A stretch of DNA of 32,649 nucleotides from Reticulitermes lucifugus (GCA_026260175.1 JAKCWW010003893.1:1-32649), one strand, 5' to 3'. Positions 21,209 to 31,931 are shown, counted from the first letter of the stretch. The notes: generated by a model not told the origin, from the letters alone. Program-made: numbers and translations.

Positions 21209-23375
21209 TAATCAAGACGATCATTAAATTGACGTCCACCTCACTGGTGATTTGTCTCCTTGGGATGAAAACGTCCCAGTGTTGTAACCTTCCCTCACCT
21301 GTACATGTTCCCTAGAAGAAAGAGAAACTTATACTCCTGAGCTACAATGTGTGTCAAGCGAACGAGCATTGGCTGCAACCCTGCTGGGCATGCTGCTGTG
21401 AAAGGCGACAAGATACTGGAAATGAGTGAGCAGGTGTAACTGTCACAAACAAAAGTGAATACAAGGTAATTCAACATTTGGTGTTCAGCTGCATTATGTG
21501 TTAAAGTGTGTTGGCACAGACTGTATTTGCCATCATCTTGGTGAATAAGGTAGAAGAGTATGTGGCTGGATATGCAAGTCTTGAGAAAGGAGTACAGATG
21601 ATGGTATGAAGCATTGTGTTATCAATAAGAAACTATCACAGCCTGATATATAAATAGGTCTTGGATTGGGAGTAAGGGTGGTGGTGTGATGCCATCCAAT
21701 TGAAAGGGATATTGTGGTTAAGGAGGAAAGTCTGGCAGCAAAGCAGTAAGTAAAATGAGACTTTAATCAGTTTGTATGCCCTCACAGTTGCAAGAGTGTC
21801 TATTTCAAATTATCCCATGATACAATGTTTATGAATGTATGTTTGCTGTGGTTCCATTTCATAAAATTTCAAGTTGTGCTCAAATATCAACATATCACAT
21901 GGGTAAACCAGAAAAGCCAGAACTATCACATCAAATACATGCTGTGACAACTCATTGATAATAACACTGGCCACACTTTTCCCCTCAGTCTTTCCTTTGT
22001 GAGAAAATATTAAGTTGGTGGAAGAGATGTCTAATGTAACTAACCAGTGACTAAACAATTCATAAGCAGTCTTCTATTTTGCAAAAGTTATGTGCCGTTT
22101 TGGTTCCTTCAGCATTCCACATCATTAACTCTAATAGGTTCTGGTGACAGGATATGACACTTAGTAGGACTGGGTTTCTGGACTTGTATAGTGCCTGTTA
22201 TTCTAAACAAAACACTTTTCAGACACTGGATCTATTTGTCCTCAGAAGAGTGGAGAAGAACACTCTTTGCTGGGCCCATTAGCTAGAGATAATCTCAATC
22301 ACTGATCCAGTGAAACAGTTCGAGTTTCAAAAAACGTTCTCTTTCAGAGTACTGGGCAATGGACAAGTCCACAAACCATTACCATATTCTAGCCTTCACT
22401 GTTATTAATGTATTTTCTGAGCTTGCATTATCAGATGTGAATTTTGAGAAAGGGATACACACAGGAAAATATCAGGCTATATTTTATAATAGTGCCATGA
22501 AAAAAAAGATTCCACTTAGAGAAAATGTACTACTGCAAATCTTCATATTTATGAAAAATTCAGAAGTAAAACTTTGAGGTACAGAACAGACACATGCTGG
22601 TGTGAAAATATATGTCTCTGCAGTAAAATTCACATCATTATTTTAATATCAATTTATACTGACACTATTCAATAGGCATGTTACGCTGAATATATGAATT
22701 TTAAACACTTCCCTAGAAATGCCCCTTCCACATATCATTCTATCACACACATTATGAGCTCAGGCACGTCTACACTGGCCATGGAAACAAGTGCACTGGA
22801 TGATGGGGCTGATGACCAGGCTTCCCTCTTCTTGCCTGCTGCTGTATTCCACTCCAGCCTGAAGCGCATGTTGTTGGCAACATAGTGACATTTATGTTTC
22901 TCAGGAAGAGACGCATAAAATACAAAACACAAAAGCAAAATTTTAAACTGATAATGAAGTCTGGAACTACAATTTGTCTAAATATAAAACATGATAAAAT
23001 TATTTCTGTCATTCTAGAACATACAAGAATTCACAGAAAATAGTGGTAGGCAAGATAAAATCCTATCCCCACCAATGCTGCATGAAATATGAAAGAATAT
23101 TGCTGCTGCACTTTGAGTTCCATCTAGTCTCACAGTTTAAGATGCAGCTCATAAACTGCATTTCATACCTGAATCCTAAATTAAAATAAAAATGCATTAA
23201 ATTAGTGTCTGATGTCACCTGTAAAAATGCATGCATGTCTGAGCAAGAACCAGCATAATATTCCATTAAAAATTTGTATATTTTTCGTAGCTGTGATCAC
23301 AAACTATATCAAACAGGGACGCTGCGTATTCCTTGTGCACTAGTTTCTGTGTTAGTGTAATGGTATTCAGAGGAT
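21209..23375. other. Intergenic stretch between the two convergent genes
   Basis: No exon, RNA gene or bounded mobile element is supported. The left part follows the mariner end and the right part contains the 3' untranslated region of the minus-strand gene, whose polyadenylation site I cannot place. Confidence 0.35.
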
Positions 23376-24788
23376 TCAGTTATACAAAGATAATATTTGA
23401 TCTTTCAAACGCTGTTTCAAAATTTGATTAGGGGTTGCCTTTGGAGTTTTTGCAAGTGGTCGTTTTGTACTCTGTGGAGTTTTCAGGAAGCGAAAGCTAG
23501 AGCATAATTCTTTGTACACACTTTCTGACTTATTCAGCTTTACTGTTGAACATATTTCAATAGATTTTGCACTTGGATAATGAGCAACTCCATCATATTC
23601 AGGAGTGGAAGGTAGTGATTTGTTTCCAGCAGCAAGTGCACATGTTGTCTGCGCAGCAATTCTTGCTGAACGTCTCAGTGGCGTTCTTGAACACTCTTCT
23701 GAATCCTTGTGGTTGTACCTGTACCCTAATTTTTCATCAGAAGTGTGATTATTCGTTTCTTCAAACACAATGTCCCTGTTTATCTCAACTTCTTCTGTAT
23801 GGCTGAAAATGTTTAAAATATTTACCACTTCATTGTGTATAATATGTGTCTGATTTTGAAGTGCATGCATTTCATATGCTTGTTTCTTATACATAGCACC
23901 TAACTGCTCCTGGTGCTTCAATACATGCTCGATCAGAGCAAATAGTTTCTCTCTACCTGAATTAGCACAAGTTACACTATCAGTCTGAATAGCTGTGTTA
24001 TTCTTTACAACTAAATCTGTTTGTGTTGCTGCTGAAACAGGAAATGTATCTCCATATGCAAATGTGGATATCTTGTTAGACACCATCTGTGAGGTTCCTC
24101 CATGAGACATTATTTTACTGGATTCTCCTGATTTATTATGACCTACACAGCTTTTCAGTTTTTGTGACATAAGATACTTGGATCCATCTAGGGCTCCTGT
24201 TACAAGGTCTGACATTGATTTTTCATAAAATCCACTTTTTTTGTAATTGTTTTTTAAATCTTCAGTCCCCTTTGATTTGCTGCAATTGAGAACTTCATGC
24301 ATGTAACTTATTGCTGTGCCCTCAGAATTAGATACTGCAAATGTTTTACATAGTTCACTAGGTTCTGTTCGAAGTTGGCTGGTGAAAGCTGTAGACTTTT
24401 GTGGTACCTTAGACTTCAAGAGTGTAGGTATCTGACTCGGTCTTGTTATTGCAGAGCCACATGCTGGGCTATTTTTACCAAATTTAACAGATTCAGCTGA
24501 AAGATAATTTGTAACATTTGCAACATTTTGTGAAGTGTTAGATTTCAGCCCTATATATGCATGTGGAATGGATGGCCTACTACCAAAGCAAGAAGTTCCA
24601 ACCTTATTTAAGGAAACTGGAGTCTGCATTGTGATAGGCTGCGGACATTGTACTGAAACATTTTCTTTAGCATCATTTGTATGGAAGTCACTTTCAAATC
24701 TTGAACCAACACTACCCGTGCACACTGCTGTAGGTAATATGTTGCATGCATCTGCAGATATATTTTTTTTCTTTTGAGGTCCACAATC
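23376..24788 (-). CDS. Terminal exon of the unrecognised minus-strand gene
   Basis: Opens after the acceptor ATTTTTTTTCAG (24789-24791 is CAG) with DCGPQKKKN and runs 470 residues to TGA at 23376-23378. Its length, lack of stops and smooth low-complexity-disordered composition indicate a real coding exon. In exon numbering, ATQTD and AIQTD lie near residues 253-271, a predicted amphipathic helix near 278-329, and RRSARIA near 371-378. There is no usable ATG near the exon start, which fits an internal acceptor rather than a translation start. Confidence 0.85.
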   Translation of the reverse strand, partial: DCGPQKKKNISADACNILPTAVCTGSVGSRFESDFHTNDAKENVSVQCPQPITMQTPVSLNKVGTSCFGSRPSIPHAYIGLKSNTSQNVANVTNYLSAESVKFGKNSPACGSAITRPSQIPTLLKSKVPQKSTAFTSQLRTEPSELCKTFAVSNSEGTAISYMHEVLNCSKSKGTEDLKNNYKKSGFYEKSMSDLVTGALDGSKYLMSQKLKSCVGHNKSGESSKIMSHGGTSQMVSNKISTFAYGDTFPVSAATQTDLVVKNNTAIQTDSVTCANSGREKLFALIEHVLKHQEQLGAMYKKQAYEMHALQNQTHIIHNEVVNILNIFSHTEEVEINRDIVFEETNNHTSDEKLGYRYNHKDSEECSRTPLRRSARIAAQTTCALAAGNKSLPSTPEYDGVAHYPSAKSIEICSTVKLNKSESVYKELCSSFRFLKTPQSTKRPLAKTPKATPNQILKQRLKDQILSLYN

Positions 24789-27700
24789 CTGAAAAAAAAT
24801 TAAAAGTTTATTTCTAATTAAATTCTATTTTGAGAGGAAATAAAACTGCAATGTGTTCATCAGCAATACATAGTATGTCTGTAATGTAATATTACACATT
24901 AATCGAAACTTGTGATTTTGAGGTTGTGTGGCAATGAGTATTAATTTACCAACTTTCTGGTACATGATACCATGTCACTTGACCGACAGATACCAAACTA
25001 TGTAACACGTCCCAGAAAATGATAATAATAAAGTAATTCTTCTCATTTTGTGTCATTTTTGCATAATTTATGCATTACATTCTTTAACTTTTTTTGAATG
25101 CATTCAGAGAGAAGTGTTTTGTTTCAAGACACAGTCAACTTCTGTCAGTGGTGAATAAGATATGAGTATGTAGCACTGGTGAATGATACTGATCAAGGAC
25201 AATCAAAGTACTGAGAGAAAACCTGTCCAGGTACCACTCTGTCCACCACAAAATGGACTGGCATAGGTTTAAACCCAGGCCTGAAAGGTGGGAGGCCAGC
25301 TACTAACCACCTGAGCCATGATATGGCCAGCATGACCATATGGTACCACTATATGTGATGTATTATCACATGGGTACACGAGTCCAGCCAAACTTTGAAC
25401 GCTGCTCTCCATGCTTGGTGATTTTCATAGCTACAATGAAGTAATCTGATCCAGCAACATGTGGCATTTATAATCAGTGACTTCCATGATTGTCACTCCT
25501 TTTCACTCTCTTTCTCTATGACACACACACACAAACACAGGAATCATGGCAAGTGTGAAGAAAAGTAGCAGTGATCATGGTTTGCATTTCAGTCAAGGAC
25601 AGTTTTATCTCTCACACATGCATGCGCGCGCACACATTTACACTGAATGGGTCAGGGCACTGAGTTATTGTGCAGGTAAGTCTACAGACTTGTCTCTTGT
25701 TTTCTGTGATGTGAGGCCATGTATGTACGTAGACTGGTACATATGCGCTGAAATTTCAGAGGATCATGCGACTGCCATGATTAGGGCAGATGGAGGCAGC
25801 AGGATCCTGTGAAACACTAGTCTTTACCAGACTGCAGCATTATACTACCTCATAAACTCCAATAGTTACGCTCAATGGAACATAAGATCTGTGATTCTCT
25901 CAGTGATCAATGACATAGCAAGCATGTGGTTTAAAGCTGACATCATCAGATGAAGTACACAGGCTGTGTACAAAAAATAACATACTCATAGTCATGTTTC
26001 CAGTGAGTGTATGTGAATGTTGAAAATTCAAGTGAAACGGTGTATCCTTGCTTTTAAGAGTACCACACAAAATTTATGGTGTAAAGAACACATCAGTTGT
26101 ATATGTAGTGATTTTTTTAAAAAAGATATTTATCTTTTTTTTCTATAAGCCAAGGTTCACTTTTAGGCTTCATGTGTAGAATACTAATACTGTATGCCAC
26201 AACACACTCTCTGATGTTCTGAATTTACTTCAAAGTTCAACGGTTTTTATTTAATTAAATTTTGTCCAGTATTTTTTCGAGATATCAATGTTTTTATGAA
26301 ATCTTGAAAAATGTATTAAAAGTCTGCAATTAGTCTCTGGTGTCCTGAACAAAATAGATGGGAGGATAATATTAAAACGGATCTTCAAGAAGTAGGATGG
26401 GAGGGCATGGACTGGATTGATATGGCTCAGGAAAAGGATAGGTGGCGGGCTCTTGTGAATGCGGTAATGAACCTTCGGGCTCCGTAAAATGTGGGGAATT
26501 TCTTGACTAGCTGACGACCTGTTAACTTCTCAAGAAGGACTCTGCTCCATGGAGTTCGTTAGTTAGTTAGTCCTGAACAAAAAACCATAAACATCTGTCA
26601 GGACAGTTCCTGTCAATGCCAAGATTTGTGATGGGCACCTCCCAGACACAAATCAATACAACTGTATTGTCTGTTCAGGCCACAGGTAACTTGCTTAATA
26701 GTTATCCATATGAAATTGGTCTACACACTGATACAGGGACAAATAAAGACTTCCATATGAGGCACTAGGGTAACTCATAAAATAAAACCAGAACTTACCA
26801 TACCTTGTCTTTACTGTTCTGATTCCTGATGAGGAGTTCCTCTGATGTTGGCCACAGTTTACGTCTAGCATATGACAGGTTCACACATTCTGGACGTTTT
26901 ACTGAGGCTAAAAAACAATTTTCTTGCATTATGCCATGTACTGACAATAAATACATTATCTATCCCAAATATTTGTGTAACTTTGACTTTTGGTGTTTTG
27001 CATTGTTGTATGTTAAAGTTGTTCTGCTTTTGCAAACTCTGACTTTTAAGATCATTGCAATGTACGCTGAAATGCTGCAACAGTATCAAATATATAAAAC
27101 TGCTAAACCCTGAAAGCCAAAATGTACGTAAAATAATGCCATAAAAACCTAATGACAGGTGTTGTCCACGTGTTTGGAGCCTGCATTACATTAAAATGCA
27201 GAATATTAACTAAATCATTAGCTTTCTGTGTGACATCCAGTTGTGTCTCATAGTATAATATATAAAATTTGTATCAGTCAAAACACATCTATATTGAGAT
27301 AACAGAGTTTGTGTGTCTAAAAGACACATAAATTCTGTCGTCTAAATATAGTTGTGTATTGACTGATACAAATTTTGTATATTATAAACCATTTGCTCTA
27401 CAGCTGTGTAAATGGTTAGACATACTCTAACAAACAAAAATGTCTATGAGGTGTTACTATAATTGTTCAAGTACATATAATGAAGCAGGGAGGGTTAGAA
27501 TGTTTGTCACAGATTTCACATTCTCTCAACATTGAGTGTTAAGACTGCAGTTCACTGAGATGTGATCTGGTAGGTTACCAACATTTCCAAGTAACAAACA
27601 TTATTTTCCTCTGAAACATTAGTAGTGTGTCAGCTTTTCATGGACTGTCACCCATGCAGCTGACATAACTACAGACACAGAGTGGTAAAGAGTGAAAGCA

Positions 27701-30700
27701 TGTCAAAATACCAGGCAAGTAGACTAATCCACTACCTAATTCAGTACCTAATCTGAAAATCACCCGGTTTCTGTAAGACATTACAGAAAACTTAACAGCA
27801 GGTGTTATGAGTAATATTAAAATAAACTCCTTTGTCAATGACAGCCATGTGTCTTCTTAACATAATCATCACAAACACTGCTCAATTTTGCTTAAACTTC
27901 TAAAGCTGCCAGCAGCATTTCACATTTACAACAAGCACATTCCAGGTGCAGCTAAAATGTTGTAAAGCAGCTGAACCTTTAGTGGAAGGGTTTAAATGTC
28001 TAGTGTATGTTGCGCCACCCGAGTTTTTCTCACTTAGTGTGGATATTTACATTACCGAAATGCAGCAATTTAGAAATAAATCATGTAAATTAGAGTGCTA
28101 ACGTTAGAAGGTCGAAACAATAACTGATTTTTTAAAGAATGAATCTATTTACATGCATATGAATGTGTGATCATTCAGTTTGTATCAGTCTTTATTACAC
28201 TGCATTTCTACACTTTTTTTAACTCCTGCCTTCAGGCTTTATAAGAAATTACTTGTTCACGTTTGAAATGTGCCAGACAATTTTGACAAGAGCTGTACAT
28301 TCCTCCTCTTACAATTTGAGCCCTATAGATCAGATCTTATTACCTTCTTCCAGTTGCACTGTAAGTCAAGAAAACAAGAATTTGTCCCTTCACAAATTCT
28401 TTACTGCTGCTACTTTAGCAGGTGCATATTTGTGTTAGTCGTGTTACAAGTGTGCACACACACTTCAGAAGATATGGGCTTCGAATGCAAAATAACAGGG
28501 ACTAAATAGAGACAACACTGTTGAATTGACATTTGACCCAGATTCTGATGGTGATGTTTCTGTTACCAGTCTGACAGTAATGTGTATAACTGACATGACA
28601 AGAAAGAACAGCCAGTTACATCCCATCAAAGGGTGTAAAAGTGGGGTCAAAAGACAAAGCAGACGGAGAGGGGTGCCCAGGACTACAACAAAGATGAAAG
28701 TTCTGAAAGTGACAATACTACTTCCACATAAATATCCAGGTACTTCGGCATGGAGAAAACAGATGAATGCACAAAAGGCAACATCGGTTCACTGGTAATA
28801 AACTAGCAATAGACAAAATGCCTTCACTTCTTTGACATGACAGTTCTAAACAGCTGCCTTCTCTGGACCTGCACGTGGGACCAAAATGACACACACAGTC
28901 TTCTGACTTCCAACTTTTCCTTGCACAGAACTTCATTTAAATTGAGACCGTTGTGTATCAACTGGTGATGGCAGGTTTTCAGAATCACAAAACATCTCAA
29001 TAAACAGGTATGTAAGAAAAATATTTACTTTGCTAAGTTTCCTACAGCATGCTACCAAGTAAACACACACACACACACACACAGACCAGCACATGGCATG
29101 CTAGGCCATTCACCAGTATATTTTAGAGACCAGCATATGGTTGCATAGGATGATAAAGGTTAATGGTGACAAAAATGAATCAAACGTCACATGTCAACAC
29201 CAATTTTCCTTTTTAATCTTGCTTTATTTTCAGTTCATTATGTTTTAGTTATATCAGATTAATTTCAAGTAGCTGCATGTAACGTACTTGTAGCAATATC
29301 ATGAATGCCAGTTTCTTTGTTCAAGTGGCAAAATGCAGTTACAGTTAGCATGTTTTTGTTTCAAACACATTCATTCACTTTAAAGATGTAAAAGGCAGTT
29401 CATGTAATGACAGTCAGCAGCTCAGACTGTACAGTATCAAACAGCAGCATGATAGTGGATAATGAACTGCAAAGGATGAGGAAGAAGCAATCATGGTGGG
29501 TCTGAGGAAAAAATCAATAAACATCAGACAGGATAGTCAATCTTAGGGCCAAAATTTGAACTTGGAACCTCTTGAATATCAACTTTACTTTTTGTTCACC
29601 GTGCATTATGGTAATGAAAAACACTTATCAACCAACAACTGCACTATTGAAGTAAATTATCACTTAAAATTACCCTACATATGTTTCGGTCACCACATGA
29701 CGGAAACATATGTAGGGTAATTTTGAGTGATAATTTACTTCAATAGTGCAGTTGTTGATTGATATGTGTTTTTCTCTTGAATATGTAGCATAATTGCTAC
29801 CTGCTGAACTGCAACATTCACTACGAAAGCGGTCATGTTACATGAATACTGAATTTTCTGTTAACTTTGAAGGAAGACGACAATTATAGTTTGGGTAACA
29901 TCTAGCATGTTACATTAAAATTTGTAGTAATGTTCAGTGATATAATCATATGACTAATATCATTATTAGTTTGGTAGTTTGATTAAGAGTTTCTGTGAAA
30001 TTGCATGGAACTAGCAGGTTACATTATTGAGCGGTGTCTAAAGTGGCTAGTAATATTTAAGCCACAGTAAAAATAAGGCATAAACCATTGTTTCTGTTAT
30101 GTGTACATCATGAGACAAATATTACAGCTTGCACACAGTTCATACATTTTATACATACAGGCAGGTCTCATTTTACACCAGGGTTACATTCCTGAAAAAG
30201 TCGCGCAAATCAAAATCGCATGAATTGAACGCAAAATTCCCATTTAAAACTGTGTATTTCCTGGGGCTTAGAGGATTGACAATCTCATCCTATATAGTCT
30301 ATGACTATACCACTAGTGGACATATGGACCTGTAGAGTATATATGTATTGTATATACAGCATATACACATTTCTATACAGCATACATACATTTTATACAA
30401 TATATTTATTTATTTCTAATGACATAAAAATGTAAGAGACTCACATCCACAGTTTTTGGTATGGTTCATTCCGATAGGACTGTGGTAGTCTTGCTACACA
30501 AACAAACACTCCCTGCTTCAGATTGTTGGTACTTAATGTTATCTAAACACTTAGTACTTTCTTTAGTTCCATCAGCATTATCATGAATTGTATGTACGCT
30601 ACTATGAGCGCGTCTACATTACAGCATATGTCAACAATTCATTCACCCTTTCCAAGTGAGCTTATTATGTCTAATTTCTCTTCAATACCGCCTGCCGTTC

Positions 30701-31931
30701 ACCGATTTTTGACTTGGATTGCACTAGGTGATATAAATTTACGTTTCTCCCTCATGTTGGTAAAAAAACCCCCAGCGCTGTTGAAAAGGAAACTAAATGA
30801 GCTATGTGATTATGTCACCAACATAATAAAACCATACACGTGGCTGACAGTGTGACACTGACATCACTTACTGCTAGCCTCCTACAGACGATAAGTGCAC
30901 CCACAGATCGTCTATGGCAAATCATGTTGAACTGAAAATTATCACATAAATTCAAAAGTGGTGTAAATTTTCAAGTCACGTTAAAGTGAAATCATGCAAA
31001 AAGAAATTGTGTAAAACAAGACCTCTCTGTATGCACTGGTTTACATAAAAAGTTTTTGGTACAACTGCATCCTCAAACACTGTGGAGGAGCATATGGCAA
31101 GCACAAACCTTGGGCGAGCTATCTGACAGTGGGGCCAACCACCAAACCTGCTAATGATATAGCATCCTCATAAAAGGTCAATCATAAAGAAAGGTAAAAA
31201 GTCTTCAGGTTTATCAGCTATGTAAACAGTGCTCTTGTCAACATTATTCTTAAACTAAACAACATCAAAACATCTCATTAGAAACTGCATGTTCAGGTTT
31301 AATCTTTATGACTTATATGACAAAGATTACAAATCCCTGTCACTGTTCCTTACCCATTCCAAGATGTCGTTTTATTGTTGAAACTGGAGGTTGAATTGGA
31401 ATGGGTTGTGGGATATTTTTCCGCTTACCAAGCATACTCTTTCTTGCAGACCTCACCATATCTGAAGAGAGAGAAAAAAACTGCATCAATGGTCATGATT
31501 CTACACAAGTTCATGCTACAAATATATAGTCTTGAAAGGATGGACTCTTTACCTCACTTCAGACGATACTGACAAAGCAAAAATAACACTGCATAATTCT
31601 GGAGTCAACCACAAAACCTGTTAATGATATAGCATCCTTAAAAAAGGTCAATCGTGGAAAAGAGGTACGAAGTCTTCAGGTTTATCAGCTACGTAAACAG
31701 CGCTCTTGTCAACATTATTTTTAAAGTAAATAATATCAAAGCATTTCGTTTGAAACAGCATGTTGTTTTTAATATTCATAACATATATGACAAAGATGAT
31801 TACAAATCCCTGTCGCTGTTCCTTACCCGTTCCAAGACGATCATTTATTGTTGAAATCGGGGGTTGAATTCGAATGGGTCGCGGGATATTTTTCCGCTTC
31901 CCAAGCATGCTCTTTCTTGCAGACATCATAA
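23376..31931 (-). CDS. Unrecognised multi-exon gene; LC8-like motifs and coiled coil, 3' part
   Basis: Exons in transcript order are 31931-31827, 31461-31354, 26907-26804 and 24788-23376. Phases agree throughout: the first two exons are phase 1 to phase 1, the third starts with two bases and ends in phase 0, and the last starts in phase 0. If translation begins at ATG 31929 and both duplicated exons are used, the product is 575 residues; with one copy it is 539 or 540. Regions in order are a basic segment [33 protein letters not shown], a long Ser/Thr/Lys-rich disordered part, ATQTD and AIQTD, a helix rich in Leu/His/Gln, [12 protein letters not shown], and the tail [22 protein letters not shown] do not recognise the family. 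A nuclear or centrosomal/cytoskeletal protein is plausible from composition only. The true start exon may lie further right, since the first exon is preceded by a splice acceptor. Confidence 0.75.
25180..25335 (-). repeat. tRNA-derived SINE, minus orientation
   Basis: On the minus strand TGGCTCAGGTGG (25318-25307) matches the pol III A box almost perfectly, and GGGTTTAAACC (25276-25266) is a B box 30 bases further on. The body continues TGTGGTGGACAGAGTGGTAC, then CTGGACAGGTTTTCTCTCAG. It is the better preserved partner of the copy at 8565-8720. Confidence 0.7.
25521..25539. repeat. (AC)n microsatellite
   Basis: Short AC tract with one A interruption, inside the intron of the minus-strand gene. 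Confidence 0.9.
26355..26569 (+). mobile_element. 5'-truncated LINE copy with 13-bp target-site duplication
   Basis: The 215-base insert is flanked by the exact repeat GTCCTGAACAAAA at 26342-26354 and 26570-26582. It carries an open 43-codon tail ending at TAA 26485-26487 that reads [37 protein letters not shown] and MNLRAP, the C-terminus of a non-LTR retrotransposon ORF2 that I recognise as widespread in insects. After the stop comes a short 3' UTR ending in GTTAGTTAGTTAG, a microsatellite-type tail. The perfect duplication and undamaged frame indicate a fairly recent insertion. Confidence 0.85.
26804..26907 (-). CDS. Internal exon of the unrecognised minus-strand gene
   Basis: Acceptor GTTTTTTAG (ending 26908) and donor AAG|GTATGG (26803). 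The 104-base exon starts with two bases of a split codon and then gives 34 codons, [19 protein letters not shown] followed by [15 protein letters not shown], ending in phase 0 to match the terminal exon. A stronger-looking donor, G|GTAAGT, lies four bases further in, but it would break the reading frame of the next exon. Confidence 0.75.
27254..27386. repeat. 133-bp fold-back (inverted) repeat
   Basis: TATAATATATAAAATTTGTA and TCAGTCA at the left are matched by TGACTGATACAAATTTTGTA and TATTATA at the right. The arms converge on GTGTCT-AAA-AGACAC at 27313-27327. Arms are about 65 bases with scattered mismatches and a small indel. It has the shape of a short MITE or fold-back element. Confidence 0.85.
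29062..29083. repeat. (AC)n microsatellite
   Basis: Uninterrupted AC dinucleotide run in the large intron. Confidence 0.95.
29447..29612 (-). repeat. tRNA-derived SINE relic
   Basis: On the minus strand a weak A-box-like TAATGCACGGTG (about 29610-29599) is followed by a B-box-like AGTTCAAATTTTGG (about 29564-29551). A body in the same family as 5168-5335 follows, including TTGCAGTTCATTATCCACTA (minus strand). It is strongly diverged and abuts the fold-back repeat at 29617. Confidence 0.4.
29617..29774. repeat. ~158-bp fold-back (inverted) repeat
   Basis: Left arm 29617-29688 and right arm 29701-29774 are reverse complements with a few mismatches and one indel. They meet at CATATGTTTCGG-TCACCACATGA-CGGAAACATATG. 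The arms include GAAGTAAATTATCACTTAAA and CAACAACTGCACTATTGAAG. The centre contains GTCA/TGAC and GAAACATATGT, vaguely like the hammerhead-like copies elsewhere, but it lacks a CTGANGA box. Confidence 0.9.
30158..31029. mobile_element. pogo/Tigger-like non-autonomous DNA transposon, 872 bp
   Basis: Left end CAGGCAGGTCTCATTTTACA and right end (other strand) CAGAGAGGTCTTGTTTTACA match at 17 of the first 20 bases. Both are flanked by TA (30156-30157, 31030-31031). The sequence CAGGCAGGTCTC.TTTTAC, then GTTACATTCCTGAAAAAGTC, strongly recalls Tigger/pogo ends. The interior has no intact transposase; a 90-codon frame at 30583-30855 shows nothing recognisable. Confidence 0.75.
31131..31600 (-). repeat. 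Tandem duplication, left unit (470 bp)
   Basis: This segment and 31601-32058 are aligned from the shared GG(G/A)G(C/T)CAACCAC.AAACCTG start, through AATGATATAGCATCCT and GTCTTCAGGTTTATCAGCTA, the exon, and on past GGTCATGATTCTACACAAGT to GACAAAGCAAA.ATAACACTG. Divergence is moderate and includes indels, so the event is neither fresh nor ancient. The unit contains exon 31354-31461. Confidence 0.9.
31354..31461 (-). CDS. Duplicated exon, copy A (108 nt, phase 1-1)
   Basis: Acceptor TTTTTTTCTCTCTCTTCAG and donor G|GTAAGG. The frame reads [20 protein letters not shown], then [15 protein letters not shown]. It begins with two bases and ends with one base of split codons, so it can be inserted or skipped without changing the frame. 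The last base joins to CC of exon 26907 to give Ala. Confidence 0.7.

Larger units (their letters stand above)
24789..26803 (-). other. Intron between exons 24788 and 26804
   Basis: Contains the minus-strand SINE at 25180-25335, an (AC)n tract at 25521-25539 and the truncated LINE at 26355-26569. On the minus strand it is bounded by AAG|GTATGG and TTTCAG|GAT. Confidence 0.6.
26908..31353 (-). other. Large intron of the minus-strand gene
   Basis: About 4.4 kb holding two fold-back repeats (27254-27386, 29617-29774), a SINE relic (29447-29612), an (AC)n tract (29062-29083) and a pogo-like element (30158-31029). Additional small exons are possible but I found none with good splice sites and phase. 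The portion 27390-29440 otherwise shows nothing that I can name. Confidence 0.5.

Noticed and set aside
23376-24788. Assignment of the minus-strand gene to Ana2/STIL because of TQT motifs beside a coiled coil
   Set aside because: No STAN-like C-terminal motif is visible, and TQT motifs occur in many unrelated LC8 partners. Left unassigned.
25930-25957. Minus-strand CTGATGATGTCAGC followed by AAACC
   Set aside because: No closing strand for the stem, so no hairpin of the shared layout. Coincidence or a heavily decayed copy.
26814-26835. CTGATGAGG on the plus strand
   Set aside because: It lies antisense to a supported exon and has no GAAA block after a paired stem.
28526-28798. 90-codon plus-strand frame with acidic and basic segments
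   Set aside because: Protein-like composition, but no recognisable family, no splice sites in phase and no neighbouring exons. A processed pseudogene remains possible.
30583-30855. 90-codon frame inside the pogo-like element
   Set aside because: No transposase motif is visible and the element appears non-autonomous.
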